Notes: a model not told the origin generated them from the sequence alone. A DNA stretch of 64,000 bases from Ophiostoma sp. CBS 140.51 (GCA_029298735.1 JANSLP010000084.1:1-64000); one strand, 5' to 3'. Counted from the stretch's first letter, positions 24,585 through 40,000 are shown. Program-made: numbers and translations.

Positions 24585-27500
24585 GCCAGAGCACGCCTTC
24601 TCTTCGATCTCATTTGATTTCTATTTCCATATAACTCTTGTACACGAACGACACGCTTTCTGTTTCTTTTACGTTCACGGTCTCTGAATGACGGCCTTTT
24701 TCATAACAGAACTGGGTTTCTGTTTTTTTTTTCACCTCCTTTGCTTCATTAACTTGTTTCCACACGGGAACTGTTGTCTTTCGACGTCCTTTTTTTTCTT
24801 TTCTCTTTCACACTCTTCCAACTGCATGTTACGAATCTCGGCAAAAAAAAGGAACGGGGGTAACGGAGCATCAAGGTTCATATTTGTCTTTTTTTATTTA
24901 TTTTTTTAGTCATAAAGACTACGGGGAAGGATTCAAAGGCACACACACACAGGGCATAGGGCAACCATCATGTGCATATTTCATCGGTATACAGCACGCG
25001 TTATCATTTTTCATGTTCATCTAGGGAGGACCTTGTACAAAAAACAGCAAGGCTGGGCATCGAGATACCCGCTCCGAATATATTCTACATTCAAGCATGG
25101 TTTTTTTAAACGCCTAGTATAATTTTGTGTCTCCTTGACGTGAATGTTGCTGAAGTAGAGATGAGAATAGTAATCACGTCAAACAGAATCAATATGCACT
25201 ATACTGTTTCACTTCGATTCGTAGTTGGTTGATGCCCCTGGAGCAAGAGGAGAATGGAAAATTGAAACAGTGGTTGTTGTTTTTTGTTTTTTGTTTTTTG
25301 TTGTTTTTTGTTGTTGTTTTTTTTTTTTTTTTCATAATATTTTTACATTACAGTTTTATTTGGTGCTTTTTAAAAATGTAAAAGAATCGATGTTCGTGTT
25401 TTTTTTATTTTACAAAAAAACGAATCGTTTCCGAAAATAGGATGAAAATGAAGCAAAATGAAAATACTTAGATAAAATTATTTATGAGTCCTAATAGTGC
25501 ATGCATACTAAACGCTCTTAATTCAAAGACCATTACTCTTTGGTATCCCGGCACGTAAGTACAGTATTGCCATCTCTGGCATGGATAGTGACATATTTTC
25601 CACGTTTCCGCTGATATTGATATAAAGTGCTTGCACCCATTCCATATCTTTGGTTCCGCTCTCCCCGCCATTCCAAACTCTGGAACACAACGTTTTCGAG
25701 ATGATGGTGGGGGAAATCTGTTAGATTTCAACGTCTTTTTCATGTTGACTTTAGAGAAGTTGCACACATAGTAACACAGAACACGTCAACCGGTTGGAGT
25801 TGCTCGCTGTGTTACGAGAGAGCCACCTTATTACAGCCCCATTTGCACGTCGTAGGTTCTCGAATATTTGCACCTATATCTCTACATATCAGAGCCTGCT
25901 GTTTGCCATTCCGTGGACCCAATTCAAGGACAGTCAATGCCATCGAATCTAAGGTGAGATGGCCGAGTCAGTTTGATGCCTCCTTCCCTGACGGGCCCGT
26001 TGGAAAGAAAAACTGCAAACGGTTCGGGGTCGAGTGTCAAGGTGAGGCGAAAAGCCGGCCCCACTTGCAAGTCGCGTCACCCGAGGAGTCTTGTCTCTCT
26101 CTTGCTGGACCCGACCCCAGCTGAACCGCCCTCAATTTTCGACCATTTTCGGCGCTAGGCCGTTTGGCCACTCCACTCCAATGTAAACAAACCAAAATAG
26201 ACCCCAAAGAGACACCTGAGAACAAAGGCCCAACAGTGGACTAACAACTCGACGACGGTTGTTTCTAACAGCGTTTTGGTGAACACTTTGGCGGCTCTTC
26301 CCTGTCCCTAGCGCGCCGAGTCCGTCTTTGTTTATTTCACGACGTGTCGTGGGTTTTGGTGTTTTGATGCTGATTTCAGCGCCGAGTACGGAGTAATACA
26401 GCTGTGACCGTGTATGTCCACTGTAGCCACTGGAGAATCAGAGGAGGATTGAGGATGGACGATAGTAACGCGTCAAGTGCAGCTTTTACGTCAGCTATTC
26501 TCTGTCTACACTTACTCGACACAGAGCCTCAATATCCTGCCCTATGGTCCAGCGTCGCAGCCACTTCGTGCTGGAACACGCGACTTGGTCTCTGTTTTCT
26601 GCCACAAAAGCACCCCCATTGCCCCTGTAGCCACCGAGAGCAGCCGCCCAGCGTCCTCCCCTGTCTCTTTCGTCAGCTGCCCAGTGCTCTTTAAATCTAT
26701 CTTCTCTTTTTGAGCTCTCGGGTAGCTTCCCATCCTTCCAACCCCTGGCTAATCTTGAATTTTTGGTAGGAGGATCTGTTTACGAATGTTCACATTCGTT
26801 TGCGATGAAAAAGAAAATCACACTGGAGAGATTGAGAGATCACGGGAACAATATCTAACGAGGCCTTCTTTGTGTAGATACAGCAGAATAACCGCACCTG
26901 ATTTGCCGATCTCAGGGTTTGGCCTGCACTGGTCCTTCACCGCACTATCGTACTTTCGTAAATGCAATGCACGCAATCCTGCAACAAGAAGCAAAAGAGC
27001 CAGAAAGGCAACGACCGTCGACTTTCGATTGCACTCATCGACACGTGTGGTGGCATGTGATTTGTCGAGACACAATAAGATGCAGCTGTGGTGTGTTCAG
27101 TGTGTCCAGTGTGTTGTTGATGTGTGGGTGGAGTCGTGAGTTGAGGCCTGCCGAGCGCTCCTTCCCCGAGAGCCCACCACACCCTCTTTCCCTCATCGTC
27201 TCTTTCCCGCCCGTCTCTCTTTCCTCCACCGCCCACCCCTGCTCGCATCGATTTCCCAGCCACCGCTTTTCTTGCGATTTTCCTTCTCTTCCCACGCATT
27301 CGTGGCCATTTTGCCTCCCACCTCTTCTCAACCTACGCTTGGAACACCAAACACCCTGGAGGCCTGACCCGTTTTTGCTTCTCCCTCCTCTCCTCCTCCA
27401 CCTCAGTCACCCTTGAGGTTAGTCAACACGAAAGACCCCCAAGACACGCAAAGTGGACTCTTTCTTTGCGCCAGTCCATCCGCCCTGTGAAGAGCCCAAG

Positions 27501-28048
27501 AAAGTGGGTTTCCGTCCTCTCTTTTGTTTTGGTTTGTTATGATTTTTCCTCTTTGATCCACTGCCAGCAGCCGCCTAATCTCACCTGCAGGCAAGCCCAC
27601 AGCACCCATACAGACCCAGACAGGCCTCTGTTGTTATTGTTCAGCTGGGGTTTGACTCGATTTTGGGTGATTTTGATGTGTTATTTTCATCCCGACTTTC
27701 CTTTTTTTCTCTCCCACCACCTACAGCCACACGTCAAGTCTCCCCCCATACACGATATCAGACCTTTGTTAAGGCTGGCTCGAATTTTACGATTGCGATC
27801 CGACATCGACGTCGACATCGAATATCGACGCGATTAACGACAACCTTATTCAATCTACCTCTACTTCCCATTCCTAACCAACCGAATGATACCCAACGGA
27901 TCGACCAGTCCACACCACCAAACCAACATCCCCGAATCCCCTCCCGTTTTGCATTCCAGTCGCTAGACGGCAGCAGCCGCTGTCGTGCCAGCAAAAGACT
28001 GCAAGTGCACCTCGCCCCCTCCATTCCTCGAAAAAGCGATCGACAAAC
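24585..28048. other. Intergenic region and leader of the leashin gene
   Basis: The first part is T-rich 3' flank of the HMG gene. No coding frame is supportable in 24.6-27.1 kb. A TACGGAGTA motif lies at 26387. From about 27.1 kb the + strand is pyrimidine-rich and probably forms the leashin promoter and 5' leader. A GTTAGT donor-like site near 27419 and a CCTACAG acceptor-like site near 27726 could mark a 5'-UTR intron, but no clear branch site is seen. Confidence 0.4.
25272..25332 (+). repeat. T/G homopolymer-rich tract
   Basis: About 60 bases of only T and G, with runs of T up to about 16 separated by single G residues, followed by an AT-rich stretch. It is low-complexity sequence in the 3' flank of the HMG gene. 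It may be a nucleosome-excluding or polyadenylation-related element, which is speculation. Confidence 0.8.
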
Positions 28049-31000
28049 ATGCCGCACGAAGGCCGTCGCCGGAGCCCGGAGAGTGCGCGGCGCCGTCGCA
28101 AGGAACGGCGCCGGTCCCGGTCCGTGGACGGCGCGTCCGACGGCGGTGACACGCGCTCGCGCGCCGGCGAATCGACTCAGTCCGGCGGTCGCCATCGCTC
28201 TTCACGCCACTCGACTCATTCAACTTCAAAATCAGCCGCTCCCATCACAACTATTCCACGCGTGCCGACACCGACACGCTCGCGCGGCGAGGCCGCCAGC
28301 TACTACGACACAAACAACACCTTTGTCAACCCGGCTGCCTTTCGCCCAATAGGCCCCATCTCAAATGCGGCACCTGGTGTTGGCCTGGCTGCTGCTGCAA
28401 CCGCTGCTGCCGCTGGCGCTGCGGCTCACATGAATCAGCAAATTCAACACAGCCCAGTCGGCCCGAGCCAACATCAGCGGCAACAACAGCAGCCACAGAC
28501 GCCCACATACAATGACCGCGACCCACGGCGCCACCGTCGTGCAGGCTCAGCTTCTTCAGGCGACTCGTCTACCTCGTCCACCTCCGACTCGCTGCTCAAC
28601 ATTTCGGCACCGCGCTCGCATATCCAGGGCATCGTTTCCTTCTTCCGGCGCAGCAGCACTTCTGGACGCCCGCCGACTCGCCAGCAGCACCGCGCATCAT
28701 CCGGCCACCGCAAGAAGAAGAAGCGCTTCCTGCGCTTCAACAACTCGAGCTCCTCGTCTGTCGACAACGACCTGTTTTACGGCCGTGGCTACATTTCGCG
28801 CTCGCGTGTGGAGCTGGCGCGTGATGATGCCTCCGGACGCCACAACAGCTACGATCAGGGCTATGGTTATGACCAGAGTCACAGCCACGGTCAGGGCCAC
28901 GGTCAGGGCCACAGTCACGTCGGTGCAGTGGCTGCTGCCACCGTAGTTGGTGCTGCCGGCGTCGCGGGCGTGGCTGCTCTGACTGACCATGATCACTTGG
29001 CCTACGGCGACCCGATGTCCTCGTCGCGCCCGCAGCGGGGCCCTGATGACGATGAAGAAATTTTGCGCATCGGTCGTGAGCTTGCCCAGCTGGCTCATGA
29101 CGAGAATCGCCGCGACCTGGCCCGCGTGGGTCGTCGTGCGCCTACACAGATGGCTGCTGCGGCCGTCGCTCTCCACCGCTTCCGCCAGCAGCGTCATAGC
29201 CAAGCCGGCAGCCGCGACGACTACGCTGGTACTGGTAGTGGTAGCGGGCTTGGTCGTGGTGCGGCGTTTTCGCGTCCTAACAACGGCCACGACGACCTAC
29301 CGTCTTCTCCCGATGACTCAGAGTGGGAGTCTGCCTCTGAAGACGGCCACTCCGACGACGACTCCTTTGCTAGCAGTAGTGACGGTGACTCGGGCCTCGC
29401 CTATGGCTCTAACCACCATCTGCCTCAGCGGCCGTCCCAGTCCCATTCCCAGTCTCAGTCTCAGTCTTATATCCGCCCGTCTGCCTCGCACACTGGCTCG
29501 GGCGTTGGCGCAGCTGCTCTGGGTATGGCTGCTGGTGCAGCTCTCGCTGGTGCCGCTGCCGCTGGCCACCATGGCGGCCGCGACTCGGCTCACTCGTCCC
29601 CAGCCAACGCCAACAGCCGCTACAACAACAACATCAACAATGTCCGCCGCCAGTCTTCCATCGTCGACCCAGCTCTCTTTGGTCCGCAAAACTCTCTTCG
29701 CGGCCATGTTACCAGTCCTTGCGGCTTTGATGAGCGTCCCGTTGGCGGCCGCCGTCCTAGCCGCACGGCGTCGGGTCCTGTTGGTGTTGTGTCTACCGTC
29801 TCAGCTGTTGACGCCCGCCCGCCCAGCCAGTCCGACTCCCGCAACAACAGCCACCGCCACAGCAGTAACCGCGTGGCCGGTGTTGGTGCTGGTGCTGGTG
29901 CAGCGGCTGCCGCAGTTGCCGCTGGTGTGCTGGCCTCGACTATCAGCCACCCGTCTTCGGCTCCTACGACCCCTCGTCGTCAGCAGGCACAGGGTCCTGT
30001 GGAGATCAAGACACCCAAACCCGTGTTTCCCATTAGCAGCCGTGTCTTTGACGACGATGTCATTATGGCGTCTGAAGATCGGAACCGGGCTCGCGAGAAG
30101 GAGCGCGAACGCGAGCGCGAACGCGAACGTGAACGCGACCGTGAACGTGAGCGTCGTGACCGCGACCGTCGTGACGGACGTGATGCCCGTGACACTCGTG
30201 ACGACCGCGGACGTCGCGAGGACAAGCCTGAACGTTCTTCCTCCCCTCTGGTCGCTGCAGCTGTTGGCGGTGTTGCTGGCGCTGTCTTGGCCGATGTTGC
30301 CCGCTCCAAGGACAAGGAGCGCCGTGACGATCGTCGTGATGACCGCCGTGACGAGCCTCGTGACTCCCACCGCGACGACTACGATTCTCGCCGGTCGGAC
30401 CGTCGCGCCGAACGCCGCAAAGAGACCTTGGACGAGCGCTTCCGTCGTGCCGAACGCTACTACCGCGCCCAGGAAGAGGCTGAGCGCTTGAAGCGGGAGG
30501 GCACTGCTGGTGGCGAGCACAAAGACTCCAAGGACAAGGATAGCAAGGTGTCGCCTGCTGTGGCTGCCGCCTCTGCTGTCGCCTTTTCCACCGCCGCTAC
30601 CGCTGTCCTCGCCGAGAAGCGCAAGCGCGACGAGCAGGAACGTCTGGCCAGACTGTTGCGCGAGGCTGACGAGGCTGAAGAAGCTGAGCGTGCGCTGGCC
30701 AAGAAGAGCTCTGACCAGGAGCGCCAGTGGCAGGAGAAGCAGAAGCAGCGTGACGCCCCCGGTGGTGTCCGGTCACCCTCCCGTGAACGCTTCCATGTCT
30801 TCCCTGATGGCGGTGATGTCATCTACTACGACGGCAAGGTCGAGCGCTACATTCCGGACTCCAAGGACGGTAAGGGCAAGGGCAAGGGCAAGGCTGACGA
30901 CAAGGACGACGACAGCAAGGACAAGTCGGCTGTCGACCCCTTCCAGTACCAGGTGCCCACTGACGCCTTCCCTACACCGCTCTACGCCAACACACCCGTC

Positions 31001-34000
31001 ATGCGCCCCATGACGCCCAATGTCGTGACTGTCGACGACGGCCCTTCCTGGGCCATGGATGACCACGAGCCTCCTGCCACGCCGTTGCCCGTCAGCAACA
31101 ACCGACCCACGTCTATTGCTGCTGCCGGCCCATCAACACCTGCCATGTCGCCTGGTGCCCAGCGTGATCGTGAGCGCGAGCTGGAGCGCCAGCGTGAGTC
31201 CCTTGTGCGCCGCGAGAGTGAACGTGCCCTTGAGCGTGACCAGCGTGACCGTGACCATCAGCGCCGCAGTGCCAGTCTTGAACGCGAGCAGCACGAGGCC
31301 GAGGCCATCCTTGAACGCACCAGGCATTCCACTGCGCCCATCGACAAGTCTGCCGTGACCGCCGCTGAGGCTGCCATTATGCGCGAGGAGAGCCAGTACA
31401 AGAGCGAGCCGCCCCGTGGTCGCAGCCCCGGTCGTCGTGAGCCGCGTGACGAGAAGGGCCGCACCGACCGTGACATTCGCGAAGAGGCCGACCGCTACTA
31501 CCGCAAGACGGCCATTGCCCGCCGCATTGCCGAAGAGCAGATCCGCTCGCGCAGTGCCTCGCCGTCGGAGTCCGTCATTGAGAAGTACACCAGCCGCAGC
31601 AATAGCCGTGAGCCTGACCACAACATCGACGATGGAAAGAACGACAGTGATGCCAATGATGCTGCCGCCGACCGCTCGAGCAGCCGCGGCTCTGACAAGA
31701 ACTCCCGTGGCACTGTGTCCCGCAGCAACAGCGACGAGCCGCCCGTCATTATCCGCATCGTCACACCACCCGAGATGGAGCGCCGCCCGGAAAAGAACAA
31801 GTACGCTGAGCCCGATGCCGACGTTCGCATCGACAACCGCATCTACCCCAGCGAACTTGACAAGTACTTGCTGCGTTCCGAGGAGCGCCGCAAGGCCGTG
31901 CACGGTCCTCGTGACGGCTCCGTTTCTGGCTCTGGCGAGCGCGGCCGTCGTCGGTCCATGACGATGCCCGTCTTTGTCTCGCGCGACCCGTCTTGTGAGC
32001 GCGAGCGGCCCCTGCTCAACCTGGTGATGCCCACACCTGTGCCCTCGCCGAAACCCGAGAAGCAGGTCGAGAAGCTGGAGCGTGCTGCCCAGGAAGAGGA
32101 GGAGGCACGCAAGAACCGGAGTCGTGGTGTCACGCAGCCCAAGACGGTCGACACCACCGACATTGACGCCAACATTGTCACTGTCGAGCCCGAAATCATC
32201 ACTGTCGGCCCACCCGATGACTTTGACGACGATGTTGCTCCGCCTAAGCCGCCACCACCGCCATCCTACGCGTCACCCAAGGACAGAGAGGTGAAGGCAG
32301 AGACCAGGGCCGAGACGAAGGCAGAGGCAGAGACAAAACCGGTCGAGAAGGCCATTGAGGCATTCGAGGACAAGCCTTCTGCCGAAGACAACAAGTCTGA
32401 GGGATCTCCCGTCCCCGTTGCACAGTCTCGCTTCCCCGGTGCCAAGCGCACGAGCACTGCGCCCCTGCGCAAGTCTGGCTGGGCCGCCATCATTGGCGCC
32501 GTGGCTGGCACTGCGGCCGGCGCCGTGGCTGGGTCTGTGACGTCCGAAACGTCGTCCAAGAATGCCGACAAGGAGGACAAGGATGTCTCCACCACCTCCA
32601 CCAAGGGCAAGTCTGCTGATTCGGAGACTCACGAACACATGGCCGGCGAGTTCCCCGAGGACAAGGATGAGGACAAGGAGACCATCAACGAGAAGAAAGA
32701 AGAGAAGCAGTCAAAAAACGGCAAGGGCAAAGAGGTAGCTGAAGAGGAGCTCCCTCTGCGCCCGCGTCGTGATGTTGGTGATGACACCTACGACGTCATC
32801 ACCGAACCGGTCTCGGCCTCTCCGTCGTCCCCGAGCCGCAACGCTTCTCGTTCACGTCAGATTGAATACCAGTCTGACCGCCACAGTCCTGACCACTATT
32901 TCAGCGCAAAGAACAAGTCGACACCGCAGGGTGCCTATGGCGACGATCTCGAGTTTGCCGCTATCGTGTCTGCCGGCAATGCCGCCTCGGGCTTTGACGC
33001 CGACATTGTCGTCCAAGATCCCAGCTACTGGCAACGGTCGTCACCTCCAGGAGGAGCCAGCCGCGGCCACGACTCGGACGACTCGGGTGCTGGCTCGTCG
33101 TCGTCTCGTGAGATTGTCTCCGAGACGGCCCTCGGCGACGCAACCCCTGTGACCGTCCGCAGCGGCCACCGCAGCAAGAAGGCCAAGCAGCGGGAACGTG
33201 AGCTTGATCGTCAGCGCGAGCTGGAGCGGGAGCGCCAAGAAGAGCGCGAGCGGCAGGAGGAGCGGGAGCGTCAAGAAGAGCAGGAGCGCGAGCGTGAGCG
33301 TGAGCGTAAGCTTGAACTGGAACGCGAGCGCGAACGTGAACGCCAGGAAGAAGAGGCCGCCGCCGCCGCTCCTGCCCCCGCTGACGACGAATGGTCTGCC
33401 TACACCCCAACCAAGAAGAAGGGCAAGGGCAAGAAGAACAAGAAGGCGGCATCCTACGCGGAGGAGGAGGCAGAGCGTGACCGTGACGTTCCTGCTTCTG
33501 TCCCCGAGGTTGTTCCCGAGCCCATTATTGAGACCGTCGAGCCTGTCGAGCCCGAGCCCGTGCAGCGCTCCGACGAGACCTTTGCCGACGTCGCTGGTGC
33601 CGCCGACGCCGCTGATGCTTCCAAGGAAGACGACACCAAGGACAACAACGACGACTGGTCGTCCACTTTCTCTTCCAAGTCCCGCAAGCAGTCCAAGAAG
33701 GACAAGCGCAAGCAGAAGAAGGCTGCCGAGAACAACGACGACACGCCGTCCAACGGCAGCCTGTCCCGTTCTGAGGCCAGCGAGACCACAGCCGTTGATG
33801 TGGATGTCGAGGACACCTACACCGTTTCTGCACCGACCGCCAAGTCTGTCTGGGACGAAGACGATCCACCGCCCGATCGAGATCGCGACCGAAATGACCA
33901 AAAAGCTGGCAAGGGCAAGAAGGGAAAGAAGAACAAGGCCAAGAACACGACCTCCTCGCCCGATACCGACGACCAGTCTTTTTTAGCTAATGCCGGCACC

Positions 34001-37000
34001 CTTGGCGCGGGTGTCGGAATTGCGGGAGCAGCCGCCGCTGTCGCTACTGTTGTAGCGGCCGCTACCAGCTCGACCAGCGCTAGCACTTACACGGACACTA
34101 GCGCTGCCGGCCCATCCCGCTCAAAAGCCGCCGATGCTTCTTCCGACGAGAAGAAGATTGCCGCCGACCACCCTCGTGGGCTGGAAACGGAGGATGTTGT
34201 GGACACGGGGGACATTGTGATTGCTGAGAAGCCAAAGCCACAAGACGGAGGTCCACAAGAAGAAAAACCACAAGAACAAGATGAAGAAAACAAATTGCAG
34301 GCCACTGCAGATGTTGAAGGCCTCGCTGCCCCGACAGATGTTGAATCAGGCCTTGCTACCCCCGGCAACCGCTCTCGTGCCCCCTCCAACGCGGCATCGG
34401 CGGCTCCCTCGGCGGCGCCCTCGGACGCCGTCATCGACCCTGAGATTATTGCGCGCCAGATCCGGCCTGCAATCGACCCGCACTTTGGCGATCTGCTGCC
34501 CCTGCCGCCACAGCCTCTCAGTGAACCAGGCTCGCCCAAGAGTGTCATCTCAGAGCTCGACAGCGACTTTGAGTTTCCCGACCTGCCCGACAGTCGTCCT
34601 GAGACGCCACCTGAGCATGAGCGTGAGAGCCACCTCCGCGAGCAGCAGATGGCCTTGGCTGCCGCTCAGCGTCGCCGCTCCGAGACACCCGTCAAGATCA
34701 AGTCGTCCACGGCCAGCCCGACGGCTGTGCCCATCCAGTGGCTGATGCAGCGCTCGGGCTCGCCGTCTGCGATTGCCAATAGCCCGCGCATGTACAAGCA
34801 GCAGCCGCCGTCTGGCGTCTCCCAGCAGCAGCAGACAACGCAGCCAACACAGCCATCGGCCATGTCCCAGTCGCCTATGCAGTCTCCCACAACAGGTGTC
34901 TCTACGGTTGTTCCGCCTGCATCGCCTGCCACTACGATCCCGCCGGCTACTGGCCCAGCCTCCGCCTCTGGCTCGCCTGTAACCACGCCCAGCTCCCGCG
35001 AGGCACAGGCCGTGCTCGATTTCTTCTCGACACCGACCAAGCGCGCATCACGGCCACAGTCGTGGGACAGCACGCGCGACCTCAAGCCCCTGAAGCTGTT
35101 GATGCAGCAGCACCACCAGCGCTCCAACAGCCAGTTGTCCGATGTTGACGGTGCTACGACAAGTCAGAGCCAGAGCCAGGGTAGCAGCGCCAACCCCAGT
35201 GCCATGTCCACTCCCATCCGCCGTGGCTTTGTTACGGGTGGCCTGGCTGGCACCAATGCAGCAGGCGAAGCCTCCCCGCTCCGTGAAGCTTTGGCACGTG
35301 CGTCGATGGTCAACAGCGAGAAGCACGCTCAGAACCGTCGCAGTCTGCCGAGTCCCAACGCACTCGCCATGGAGTTGGACTCGTACACTGCCGCTCAGGC
35401 TGCTGCCGCCACCGCTGCAATTGTTGCTGGTTCCGGCTCCAAGTCGGCTGCCACGAGCCCGGACAAGGAGCGCACCGAGAACGATGTCATGGATACGTCG
35501 GGCGACATTTCTACGGCGCCCCCTCCACGGTCCCAGTCCACGCGTCCGTCGATGGATATTCTCCGCAGTGATGTTCTGGCCGCGATGGATGAGCCTACGT
35601 CTACTTCTACGTCTACGGAAGAGGACAATGGCAAGGGCAAGGGCAAGGAGAAGGAGGTCGAGTCGACCAAGCCAGTTGAGGAGGCGCTCATTACACCCGC
35701 CTCTACATTGACTGGCGGCTTTGCCTCTCGTCTCGGCTCCGTCTTTTCGTCGTTTGTCCGCCGTGGCTTCAGCGAGGACAAGAAGCCTGACACTGTGCCC
35801 GAATCTGTCAAGGAGACTGCAAAGGAGACAGTGCAGGAGCCGGCAAAGGAGGAGCTTGAGGCCAGCGGTGCCGATCTCGACCGCTTCTTTGATGACGTTG
35901 TCTACGATGCGCCTTCCGTTCCGGTCGTGCCGCCGGCCGTTCTGCCTGCTGCTCTCTCGACTGAATCGACAGTTGCAGTTGCAGAGACCACCGATCGTGA
36001 CGTCTCTCTGCCCAGTGTCGAGTCCACCGAAGACAAGCCCGCCGTCGAGGAGACACCCGTCTTTGACGAACCCGTCTACACTGCTACGAGCTCCAAGAAG
36101 CAGAAGAAGGGCAAAAAGGGCAAAAAGGGTAGCAGCGCCAAGATTGAAGATGGTGTTGAGGTTGAGGCGGAAGTCATCACTCTCGCCCCGGAGAGCGAGA
36201 ATGTTTCGCCCCGCGACCCGAGCCCCCAGCGTCCCCAGTCCCAGTCTGTGTCCATGCCCACGCCCATGCTCACAGACACGGCCATGGTTGAAGAGCCCGA
36301 GGACATCGACACCTTTTATGCGCCCGTCCCCAAGAAAGACCGCAAGAAGAAGGGCAAGAAGAGCAAGTCCTCGTCCGCGATAGCAGCTGCCGACTCCACC
36401 TTTACCGAAGCCGACGAGGCTGCCGTCACGCAGGTCGAGCCCTCTGTTGTTGACAAGGAGCAGACTGCGACTGAGGCTGTCGATGACTTTTCCTGGGCAT
36501 CCTGGACCAAGACAAAGAAGTCCAGCAACAAGAAGGACGTCGAACCCGACAACGACCGCAACATCTCGGTTCTGCCAGTTACAGTTGCAGCCACAGCCGG
36601 AGCTACGGCGGCGGTAGCGGCTGCCGAGCTCTTCAACAAGGGCAAGAAGCACGAGAACGAGAAAGAGCTCACGCAGGACGAAGAGGCTAGTGAGCCCACT
36701 TGGTTGCATGGCAGTACCCGCGCGCCCCACACAAGCAACAAGGATCAAGTGGAGGCCACCAGCCCTTTAGGCGGTCTCGTTGGCAGCGGTGAGGACGACG
36801 ACAACACGACGTCCAAACCCAAAGCCGTTGACAGCACTTTGGAGAAGGAGACCCCTGGCGACGTCGCAGCCGCCTTGGACAAGGCCTTGCTGCCCGACAT
36901 CCCCGACAACGAAACTCTTCCCCTCGCTCCCGCCTCAACCAATGACAAGGGCCAGGCGGGGTCATTTTTAGACGAGCCGGCCAATCACGACGAGCAGGGC

Positions 37001-40000
37001 CGGCCCACAGTGGAGGCCGAGGCCGAGTCTGAGTCGAAGGAGCTCTCTCACTCTGACGAGAAGGCTGGTCTCGCTCTCACTCCCAGCGGTGACGATGACA
37101 ACAATAAACTCGTCGACAACAACGCTCCTTCTCCACGCAGTATCCACGCAGTGGAGGACAATCAAGAACGCCGAAAAGAACACCAAGAAGGAGACGTCGA
37201 ACCGACCCTGCATGCACTCCATAGCTCTGACGATGTCGGCGCCACCGCTCTTGCTGGAGAGGAGCTTGCCTCCACAGGTGCAGACGACAATGACAAAGAC
37301 AAATCTGCCCAAGAGAATGTCCCTGAAACGACCCCGGGGCTTGCTTCGGACCGCAGCTTGGAAGAGCAATCTCGTGAGGTCAACATCATCGACAACAACA
37401 CCGAGACAACAACCACACAAGACACGATGGATGATGAGTTCACACAAACAACAACCCTGGCCAAGGGCAAGAAACTCTCCAAGAAGCAGCAGCGCAAACT
37501 GGCTGCCGCTGCTCTCGTCGCTGCCGCTGCTGCCGGTGCAGAGGAGGCAGTCGCGACCAAGGAAAGCAGCGACGACAACAACAACACCACCACTGAGGAG
37601 GTCCGCTCGACTGATCAACCTGCGGCAGAGACAACAACCACACTGGCCGACCTGGAACCCAGCAAGGATAGGAACAACACGCCGCTCGAAGAAGCCAGTC
37701 TCGATCAATCACAACAACAATCACAAGACGTCCGAGAAGCTGGCGACAGCCTTGCAGCAGCTGACCCTGACGTCAGCAGCGCCGACTTGACTTCTGTCCC
37801 GACCCCTGCCGACAACGACAACAACAACGATGAGTGGGCGGCCATGACAACAAAGAAGACAAAGAAAGGAAAGAAGGGCAAGAAGGTTAAGGCCGTCGAG
37901 GTTGAGCCTGAAGCGCCTGTCGAACCGGTCGAACCTGTCCAGGAGGTAGTTGAGCCGGTGGTTGAGCCTGTCGTCGATCCGGTGGTCGAGCCCGAGGTTG
38001 CTCCCACTGGTCCTGTCGACGCTGCTCCTACCGATGCCGACGCCGACCGTGCTGTTGCCGATACTCCCGCTGTCGACTCCCCCGCTGCCGACAACGACGA
38101 CTCTGCCCCTGTTGGCAGCCTCAAGAAAAAGGACAAGAAGAAGAAGCGCAAGGACTCGCACGTGACCTTTGCTCTGGACGACGAGCCCGCAGTCGAGCCC
38201 ACTGTTGAGGCTCCTGCCGAGCCTGTTGAGCCCCCTGTCGAGCCTACTGTTGAGACTCCAGTTGAAGCTCAAGTTGAGACTGAGACGACAAAAGAGATTG
38301 TTGACGAGACCCCTGCACTGCCACCATCTGAACTCGAACCGACACCAACACCGACACCCGCTCCCACGGCCAAGAAAGCAAAGAAGGCCAAGAAGGCCAA
38401 ATCGTGGTTCTCGTGGGGCAGCTCAGCCGACCAGGATGAGGAGGAGGAAGAGACGCCCGCTGAGACCCCGGCTCCCGTTGAGGCTCCTGTCGAGGCACCC
38501 AAGACTGTCGAGCCTGTTGAGGCTCCAGTCGAGGAGGCACTTGCTGCCCCTGCACAGTCTAAACCCGAAGAATCACAAGATTTGAGCCGCGACGTCCCCA
38601 CATCTGATGTCCCAGCTTCCACAGAAGAGTCTTCCGAGACAGCTGTGCCTGTCGTCGAGGAGACACCCGCTGAGCCGGCTACTAACGCTACCGACGATGG
38701 CGAGCCCTACTCGATCAACCTCAAGAAGTCCAAGAAGCGTAAGGGCAAGAAGTCTTCCGTCTTTGATTTTGACAGTCCTGCGCCTGAGGACCCGGTCATG
38801 CCGCCTGTCGAGGAGTCCGCACTGCCCACTGAGGAGCAACCTGTCTCTGCTGCTGCCGAGGAGGAATCTGTCCCTGCTCCTGTCCCTGAAGAAGAGGCCA
38901 CTTCCACCCCTATTCCCGATGACAACACATTCTCTTCCCCCATCAGCCTCAAAAAGGCCAAGGGCAAGAAGGGAAGCAAATCCGTCTCGTTCCAGACTGA
39001 TCTTGACGAGCCGCTTGCGTCGGCATCCCGTGAGGTTGTCGAGTCTGTGCTCCAATCTGCCGAGCCCCAGTCTGAGGTTGCCGCCTCTGCCGTCACCTCC
39101 GAGGAGCTGCCATCAGAGACCACGACCGACGCCACTCCTGCTGCCCTCGAGCAAGACGACACTTGGTCGTCGACGCCCGCCCCGTCTCTCAAGAAATCCA
39201 AAAAGGGCAAGAAGAATCGCAAGGGCTCGGCCGTCTTTTCAGAGTGGGACACCCCAGAGGCCCAGACATCAGAGGAGCTGCCCGCTGAGGAGAAGCCTGC
39301 TGAGGAGCAGCCGGTCGAAGCTGCTTCTGTCGACAAGGAAGAGGAGGCAGTGCCCGTCACAGTTGACGACCCTGCTGCTACAGTCCCCGCCACCGAGCTC
39401 CCTGTTGAGGTGACCGAGTCCAATGAGGTCACTGAAGACATTTCTGTCCCTGCCACCGTCACCGACGCAACACAGCAGCAGGATGAGAAGCCCGCCGAGT
39501 TCTTTGAGGCTACTGAAGCTCCCCAGGCCGAGGCCGAGCAGGCCGAGGCTGTGACCGATCCCGAGGTCACTGAGCCGGAGCCTACCCCAGAGCCAGCGTC
39601 CGAGCCTGTCTCTGAGCCTGCTGTCGTCGAGCTGCCTGCTGCTGACGAGCCCGACTCCAAGCCGACAGGCAAGAAGTCCAAGAAGAAGAAGGGTCGTCGT
39701 GAGGTCGTTTCCTGGGATGAGCCTGAGCCCGAGTCTGCTCCTGCCGCCGCTGCTTCCACTGAAGAGCCGGCAGTTGAAGCCCCCAAGGGTGACCTGCCCA
39801 CGGAGGACGCTGCCACCAAGGAGGCCGACACTACTACTCCTCCTGCTGACGAGCCGTCCACGGTCGAGGAGGCACAGCCCGTTGAAGTGCTAGTCGAGAC
39901 ACCTGTCGAGGCTCCTGCCGAGGAGGTTGTCGCCCCTGCCCCTGTCGACGACACCATCGCTAAAGATGCTCAGCAACCCGATGACGATCTCTCTGCTCCC